From Luscinia megarhynchos (taxonomy: Eukaryota > Chordata > Aves > Passeriformes > Turdidae): a DNA stretch of 64,000 nt. The position numbers and the translations under genes were made by a program. Below the pieces are notes generated by a model. It saw only the letters and a list, made by a program, of their open reading frames with translations. It did no database searches and was not told the DNA's origin. The DNA lies in contig CM067569.1 in the NCBI GenBank assembly GCA_034336665.1, positions 5,077,820 through 5,141,819 on the forward strand. The letters are read 5' to 3'. Positions 52,783-61,700 of this stretch are shown here, in pieces. Numbering within the stretch: the first letter of the stretch is position 1; the number at the start of each line of letters is the position of its first letter.

Positions 52783-55700
52783 GTAAATGAAGCATTAAGG
52801 AAAACACAAATTAATAGCGAAAAACCTCAGACTCCTTTTCCCCCTCTTCTTACTCTTTGGCTCTCTCAAGGTGAAAATGCTGACCATTGTCACCAATTGT
52901 GCTAATCCATGATTTTTCAGAACAAATAAGAAAAAAAAGTTACTTTAAATCCTCCTTTTGATTTAATTTTAGTGTTTATAAAGCAACATGAAGAATGCTG
53001 TAAAGTTAACCAAACACATTTCAGATATGTTTAAGTATCTACCATGATAGAATGGCATAAATTGCAACAGAAATTTAATGTCACAAATATTTTTTCATTA
53101 ATTAGATCTGAAGTCATCTGCAATACTTATTAGTGGCATTTTTTATTTACAGGCTGACGACTCCACAGAACAGGATCAGGTATTATTTACATATGCATTA
53201 TTACTTATATATATAATACAAAAGTTTGTGCAACTGCTCAGCTTTCCAGAATACCAGATGTGAAGATTTAGTGAGCAAAGACAGCATTTCAGAAAAAGGA
53301 TATTTGTATCATCATTAACTTCAAATGCCCCATACTTCAGACAAGCTTCTACAAATAAAGCTGCTCTATCAAAGTACCTCATGCTGTTAAATGGGGAAAA
53401 AAACAAAAGAGAATAATTTGTTAGGATACAAAACAGAAAAGTATTCCAGGACATCACACCAAAACACGTGCAGAGAGGCTTTCTAAAACTTTTTTATATC
53501 TCCCTTTCCTCCTTGCACTCAAGAACTGACACTTGCTATATGTTTTTCAGAAAGATCAGGGCTGAAGTTACTCAGAAAAAATCATAAATGCTATGAATCA
53601 TTACTGCTTGGTCCATGGGTGCTGGTAATCTTAAAGCCTGTAGTAAAGTGAAATGCCACTAGTAGCCCACAAGTTAAAATTAATTAAAGAAAAACACGCT
53701 AAAATAGAAATAGATGTCAGAAACAAGCGTGGACAAGAGAAAACACAGGTTGTGCTGTGTCACCTTTACCTGTGCAACATCTCTGCTACTTTAGTGAAGC
53801 AGCCAAGAGACAGGAGGACAAGAATGGCCTTGGATTTCTGGTTGACCTGCGGGGAGCAGAGGTGATCGACCCAGCGGCGCAGCACGTCCGCGCACTCCTC
53901 CGAGCTCAGCCGGACCTGGGGGCAGAGCACAGCCTGAGCCACCCTGCCCCACACACACACACACACACACAGCACCCTGCTGCTGCTGGTCCTCCCCAGG
54001 GCAGCACTCTGGGCAGCAGCAAGAGCATCTGAAACCACCGTTTTTATATAAAAAGTATGCATCTTCCTTGGATTAATATGGCATTAAGGAAAAGCAGAGA
54101 TGTCTGGTATAAAAATACTTCACTTGGGTCACTCTGTTTTCACATGTGGTTAGCATCATTTTTACCCCAAGATGTCCTAAAGTTTTTCTAAATCATTAAG
54201 TTACTCTTTACTGTAGACTTAAGGGCAAAAAAATCTTTATTTTTCTGAAAAGCAGCATTCTCTCACTTAGAAAATTTGGGTAGAACTTTTTCCATTCCTT
54301 TTTCAGGAAATGTAACAGAAACTTTGTTTGAGACACTGAAAAATCCTTACTGACTCCTGCCAATTTACAATGTGGAGAATTAATGCTGTGTCTGGGTAGT
54401 TTTGCTGTAATTATGGCTGCACACAAAAACAGAAGGTGATGCATATTTATGTGGGTGCTGGTAATTTTGAAATCAGTTCACAGCCCAGCACAAAGTCACT
54501 GCCCAGTTACTCATCCACATCCAGGAGTGAGCTTTTGTAGTTTATTGCCAACTTTATACTGCTGCAGCTAGAGGAAAGATTAGGAAATTGAGTGCTCCAA
54601 GCCCTTTTGTGCCCAATCCTGTAATGTGGGCAGACCTGTGTGGTCAGAGGGCAGAAGAATCCGCCAGCGCTGATTGAGTGGACTGGCTTCTCAGAGCTGA
54701 ATGGTATTTCTAATTGCTGTTTCAGTTACTTAGGGAACTTCAGCACCCTCCTGAGCCTTCCTAAGCAGAGATGCTAAGCAGCTGGTGGGTGTTACCAGCC
54801 CGGGAAGGGAGGGATTTCACACCTTGGCCAGCCAGGCTGCACGGTTCCACTCGCCGTAGGTCTGCAGGTAGCGACAGGCATCCGCAGCCTTGTCAATCAG
54901 ACACAGCAGCTGCACCCCCTCTGCAACACAAAAATGCACTCCACTCAGCAAATCCAGGGAAAAGAGTTGCTATCCCAGTGTGGAAAAGGATCTCCATATC
55001 CTCAGCACATGCAATGTTGAAACTGCTCTCAATGTAAGCTGGGTGCCAGTTATTGCATTGTCCTTCTGGGATACAGAGGCCACACAAAGCTCTTGTTTAT
55101 CTTTGTTCTGAAATCAAATTTAGGGGTTCACAGGACTTCCCATCATAAAGACATAATGATCTTTGTAAATTAAATAAAGAGATTTCACAGGTAGTTCTTT
55201 ATTTTTAATTTAATGTTGTCCACAGTGCAATTATTAACAGTCTAGAGAGTGGAAAGTAATTTTTCAGGCAAGTAGACTTTTAACTTTCTCAGCATGCCTG
55301 AGTATTTCAGTTATAGGGTTATAAGTGAAATATTTCAGTTATGTTTCAGCTCTTGCATTAAGCAAAATTAACCTTGTACTTGTAGAGAAAACTGGTACTT
55401 GTAGAGATATCATGAGAAAAGTTCTGAACTGAAAAGGAAATGAAATCCGTATTTCACGTTTTGTAACAGGACACCAAATTTTAGTTAATTCTTTAATTAG
55501 AAAAGTGGAAAATACATATTATGTGCTCAGCTTCTTTTTGTGAAAACAACTACTGAACGATTTACTCCAGAAGTAAGTTTTCCTGTGAAAATAAATCAAG
55601 ACAAGCTGGATTTTATAACTCAGTTACTGATCATTTTTGTGTTAACTACTCTGTGTAGTGTCTATTACAGCACATGCAATATATAAGATCTATCACAGCA

Positions 55701-58700
55701 GGATTCACTCTTATTTTCACTAGCATCCTTAAAAATGATGGGAATTATCAGTTTACAAGCAAAGAAAGGAGATATTTTACCTGCAAGCTTTCCATTGGCT
55801 ATCATGTTGGTTGCTACCAGTTTAATGGTGCTTTGAGATGGCCCTGAGGAGGTGACAGTTGTGACCAGGCAAGCTTTGAGTGAATCACAGTAATAATGTG
55901 CATTCTCTGAACTGGTTTCTAGCAGTAGTTGCACTGCTCTGTCAGTCTGGCAAAAGAAAAAAATGCAACTTTGACCACAACATATTAATTTTGTTTAAAA
56001 GCCTTTCTATTTTTACCCTTTTTAAAACACAGAACAAATAACAATGAAAGTTATTCTAAAACAGGCTACAAAAATATCTCCCTGTTTAGTAATGACTAAG
56101 ATTCATTTCAACAGGACATTTGCAGTAAGGACAGCATTGAAAACCCATCATGAATTCAACATAAGAATGCAAAAACCCTGCACTGGGCTCATACAAGTAT
56201 GAAATAACAAATAAAGTCAGAAAAAGCTTTCCTTGAATACACAAAATAGACAGAGAAGAAGAATAAAAAATTCAAATATTACCCACAAACCTGGCCCAAG
56301 AGAAGAAGTTGATCAGCACATTTCCTGGTATGATCATATGTTGATCTCTTTACTTCCTGGAGATTTACCCTTTCCAGCTGGAATTTCTGGACAAAGAAGG
56401 AAAAATATTTTAAATGTAAGCCTACCATAAGAAATAAAACCAGGCATTTAAAAGATATGTAAGTATCTTGCCAGTTTTTGGAACAACCTCTATTTTTAAG
56501 TACCAGGAATGTTTTAATCCAGACTGGTATGTTACTAATAAAAGTGAAATATGTGCAGTGTTTATTGTGCTGATGACATTCCTATGAAATTTGGCTTTGA
56601 ACTCTTTGGCATACCTGGAAGTAAGAATTTTCACACAGTACATCATAGCATATATCCAGAGGATTAACCAACTGCTCTTGAAGAACAACTGTGTCTGGTT
56701 TTGCAGGCTTTTCCTGGCATAAGCTGTGCAAATAGTGGGCAGCAATAGTCCAGAAATGCAGTTCAGATTCATCTCCATATAGTCTGAGAAGATACAAAGC
56801 AGGATGTGAAAAAGGTTTGTATTTTGTCACACACCACATAAAAATATGATAAATTCCATTTTCTCAAGGACTGTGCATTCCTGTGGACAACAAGAGTACT
56901 TTGCATTCTCATGAGAGAAGATTATGGAATGACATTCAGCAAGGTAAGTTATAACAGCAATTAAACTCCAGGAATGTTCAGCATAAAAATATGTGGAAAA
57001 TGATATTTATAATTATTTTACACTTAGTTACTGATATCTCCTTTCAACCACAAGTTACTAAGTTGGAAAACCATCTCTGAATACAGCCAGACTAAAATTA
57101 GCTCAGTTTAGGCAGAGGAACCACACAGAACAAACACACTGGAAATAAACCTCAGGCCCTTCCCTGTTTGTACAAAACTATTGTGAGATTCTAAATTACA
57201 TGAACAAATAATTGTAATGTGGTTGCCAGAAGTGCAGTGCCACCAGAACTGAGGGAATTTCCTTGTATGCAGCAAGCAAATACAACTGTTTCAGTGAGGT
57301 AACACTTCCATTTTGGTCCTAAAACCACTCTACTGTATGGGTAACAAAGTAATTTAGGGACTGTGCTAAGTTAAAGAACAACTGGGTGAGTTCCTAAACT
57401 TCAGCTCATTCCTGTGCATTAACAGCATCAAGATTTTCCTAGGAAAGATTTCCTAAATTTATCTGAATCTCCACTACCTGGCAACCAGGAGACATCTCTG
57501 CAGGAGTGTAAAATCTGGATCAAGCAGAAGTTTCTTTATGTCACTGCAAAAGAGAAAGTGTTAAAGAATCTGTCAAAATGCTGGGAAGGTTTTTTTGTTT
57601 GGATGCTTTTAAACACAAATAGGATACAGCACATACAAACTGAAAAGATGAACCTCCAAACTATACAGTTTCTTTTCTGAAATGAAAAAATTCATGTATA
57701 AAAAATTACAACAGGGATTATATATAATTTGAAATATAACTGATGTCCAGGAGCAAATGCAGTGAGTCCATCAGGAACTTGCAATATAGGGAATCACCAC
57801 CAGGGTGTATGCAAAGCTGCCAATTGGTCTGCAGTAATTCTACTAATTACAATATTAATTATAATCTTGCAGCTATACAGTGTCATAGCAGAAGGGATGC
57901 ACATGCATGAATTTAGGTTTTCCACAGATGTTTCAGACTGGATAAAAATAGGCTGTTACCTTTTCCATCCTACTAAATGAAAGGACAAAAGGAAAATGGA
58001 CAAAGTGTCTATTTACTAGCTTTAATTATAATTTTCAAGGTTTAAATTGAAAAAGTCAAAATCTGCTTTCTGTGTAAATAGAGCAATATGCATCTGGAGT
58101 TGTATCTTCAACAAAGGATTTCTGGATTTATTTTTTTTCCTCAGAGCTCAAATATCTTAACAAACCTTAGAGTATTTAAGTAGCAGTGTCCAATACAGTC
58201 TGGATCAGCACAAAGAATCCCTAAACCCCTGAAAAGGACTACTTAAAAGTTTCCAAATGCTCACAGGTCACTTGCAAATCATCACCCTATCAGTACCTCT
58301 AAAGCACCAAGTTCAAAATTGCATAAAAATTACATAAAAATTATATTAAATGACATAAAAAATACCTTTTTTAAAATCATAAAAACTGTCATTACTCAAA
58401 TGTATCTTTAGAGAGGCAAAAGGCATTTTCTTCATTAACTGTGAACTGCCACAAAGTTCAGATTTTTTGCCATCCCAGAGTTTCATAGCTTACACAAGTA
58501 ATAATAGGAAAAATTCTTACTTGGACAATGAATTCAACTGCTCTTGAAGAAGGTTTTTAATATTTTCATTCTCTGGATAATCACTGGAGTAGAAAAAAAA
58601 ACAAACAGAGGTTTTCTGTGTTGCAAAAAGGACAGAATTATCTGAAATGGTAGAGCACTACTAGTAGGAGAAAAACACAAGCACATCCATGGAAACAATC

Positions 58701-61700
58701 TTTGACATTCTTTTGGTAAGCCATTCGTGCAGGATTCTTTCTCCAGTTACCAGTTCCAAAATAGCAGGGAAAGACTGGGTTTGCTTCCACTCAACCTCAC
58801 AGTCAGTGCCAATCTTTCTTTTCCCATTTTTACTTTTTTTCATTAACCTTAAAATTAATAACAATGGCAATGCCTGGAGCATTATTATGTGCCCATGAGC
58901 CAATCCAGAAAACAGAATGTGCTCCTCTAATGGTGTGAGTGTGGCTGTCCCAGAGTACAGACAGGTCTACCAGGATATCAGAGTATCACTTGCAGTTACA
59001 CTTCAGGAACAACTCTGCTGCATTACATTCCAAAACAACACAGTTTTTCTCAGAAGTAATATAATGTCATAAAAAAAATTGCCAGGACTTAAAGCAGACT
59101 GCAGTTTTTAATAGCCAAGTGCTACTGAAAGCCAGAAGAAATACCTGACCTTAGAGCCTTATCTATTTATTACTTTTAGTAATAAACAATGAACCAATTA
59201 TATTTTTGACTGCCCCCAAGAGGAAAACTTATGCATCCAACAGTATTTTGCACAGAAAGACTAATAAAATATGTAGGCTTTAAAAAATAATAGTATGTTA
59301 TATATAGCTCTATATTTGTTCTTACATGTCCATAATATCTAGAGAATATTTCTCATCCCAAGGTTGATGCAGCAGGAATGCTTTTAAAGCTAATGAAGCC
59401 CTTGGAACAAGCAGGTAGGGACACCAGACAGGTTCTGAAACAAAAGAAAAAGATTCATTGTCCAGAGGGTCATGTGCAATAATGCTGTGTTCATTGATCA
59501 GAAAATGTACCTCCAGAAAATATACCACAGAAAATGTACCACAGAAAATATCCTACCAGAAAATATACCACAGAAAATGTGCCACAGAAATATACCTCCA
59601 GAAAATATACCACAGAAAATGCACCTCCAGAAAATATATTACAGAAAATGTACCACAGAAAGTGCACCTCCAGAAAATGTACCCCAGAAAATGTCCCAGC
59701 TTGTTTGCAAGCAGCAGGAAAATCATAAATAGATGTCTTTTCACACACCCAGCACAGGCTGCTAGACATAAAAGCTTATCTGTATACTCAAGCTAAAACA
59801 TTTCATAGAAGGTAAAGGGTTATCAACCACGCTGAAATGAGAATTTCAGGATATTCCATAATGAATTTAGCCATAGACTCCTGGAATGCATTATACTGGC
59901 ATTAGGCAGAGCTGTGTACAATGATTATTGCTACTACATAGGCATGGTGCAAAGTAAGTAAAGCTATACCAGATATATCATAAAGCATGTTTAGTTTTGC
60001 TTTGTCCCCCTAATTCCTACAGTATAATACAAGGATTAAAGCCCATCATCTGGAAAGGATGGTGGGAAGCTTAATAAAATAAAAATTATACATTAAGTGC
60101 TGTCACACAAATGTAAAACTCAGTAAGTCTCAGTACAGAGATGGTTACAGGCAGTAAATGATACCCAGTGACTGAGGAGTAAAACAAGAACCAAAACCAG
60201 CTCCATCATTAAATATTCACAATTCCCTGTACCTCGTGTGCACTGAGTGATGTAGGACTCCTGTAACTGTGATTTAGTAATTAAAACATTACCATGGAGC
60301 AGAGGCAGGACAGCTCAACCACAGGCAGCCTTACAGCTGGCACAGACTCATTTCAGTGTGAAATGGCTTTACAACATTCATCTTTATAACTTAATATTGC
60401 ACTCATTTGATAGCAAAAACGGCTGTGATAAATTACATGTTCCCTCAAACTACTGGGTTTTATGGAAATGACTTAGGAAATTGTATGAGTAAGGCAGGAT
60501 TGACTCAAAAGGCAATAACAAGAAGAGTTACTTGGAATACCAGTAATAATAAATACAAAAAAATGTAGCTTAGTTAACTAGTTAAATATTTAAATTTCCT
60601 TCTTAAGCATATTGCTAAAAAGGCAAACAGCACTAGTATTGCTTATTTAAAGGCCAGTTTGAAGAGATTAATCAGTCTACAGACACCTGAAAAAATGAGA
60701 AAGTACATTTTCACATAGAAACAAATGTTTCTAAATCATGTAATGAGTATCAGTGATGCAGGTACTCATACCTAAATGATATGCCAAAGTTTTTTAAGTC
60801 AACTTGCTAAATACCTGTACAAAAAGCTCTTATTTGGTTAATTTATACTTCAATTAAGATATTAAGAAGTATATATTATCTAAGAGATTAAACTTGTATT
60901 AAAAAACCCATCTGTATGACCTAAGCATAATAAAATTACCTGTATCTATGAAAAGCAGTAAAGGCAGCAGAATGTCCACATGTGCCAATTCCCTGCTCTC
61001 ACAGGAGTGCTGAGCTCCACTTTCCAAGCAGAAGCATCAAGCAGTGGATAGCAAAAAAGCCATGAGCATACCTATTAAATCCTGCTCATCCATCCTGAAG
61101 CACGAGGGTTTCATGGACAAGTCCAGCACTCGGATGCATCCATCATCTGACGCCAGCACCACTTTGTCTGACGAGCACCAGTCCACGTCCAAGATCCGGA
61201 AATTCACGTTTCTCCCGCTTCTTAAACTGCTCACCATTTGCACCTGCAAAAGTTCAGGTATTTTTTATTTTTAGCAGCCTCTCCATCACCCAGTGTGAGG
61301 CTGTGTCACACACCCAGGAGGCACAGCACTAAATTCATGATAAATTCATGATAGCCATAAATCATTTCAATAACAGACTTTTCTGGAGAATAGGGAATTT
61401 AGAAACCTTGAAGTAGGTCACATAGTTGCCCTGAAACAATACTATTTCCCAATTTAGAGCTGAGAAAAAATCCATTTGACCATTTTGAGCTGCCTTTTTG
61501 CTGTCCTTTCTAACAGGACAGGATTGGATGTATAAGAGAAGTGAGACTGTAAAATTTTACTACAGATATTCTGAAAGACTTTTGACTGAAAATGTGAATT
61601 TAATTTTAAATGCATTCATGTAGGAAACTCCTTTGTCCTAGAAAGAAAGAGGGAATAGCTAGAGGAGGAGTATCTTGTGGCATTGACACTATTCAAATGT

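Noticed and set aside
52625..52807. Start codon for a separate small gene at the WDR11 last exon
   Set aside because: The first part of this apparent ORF is intron sequence including the U12 branch motif. The conserved segment is the WDR11 C-terminus.
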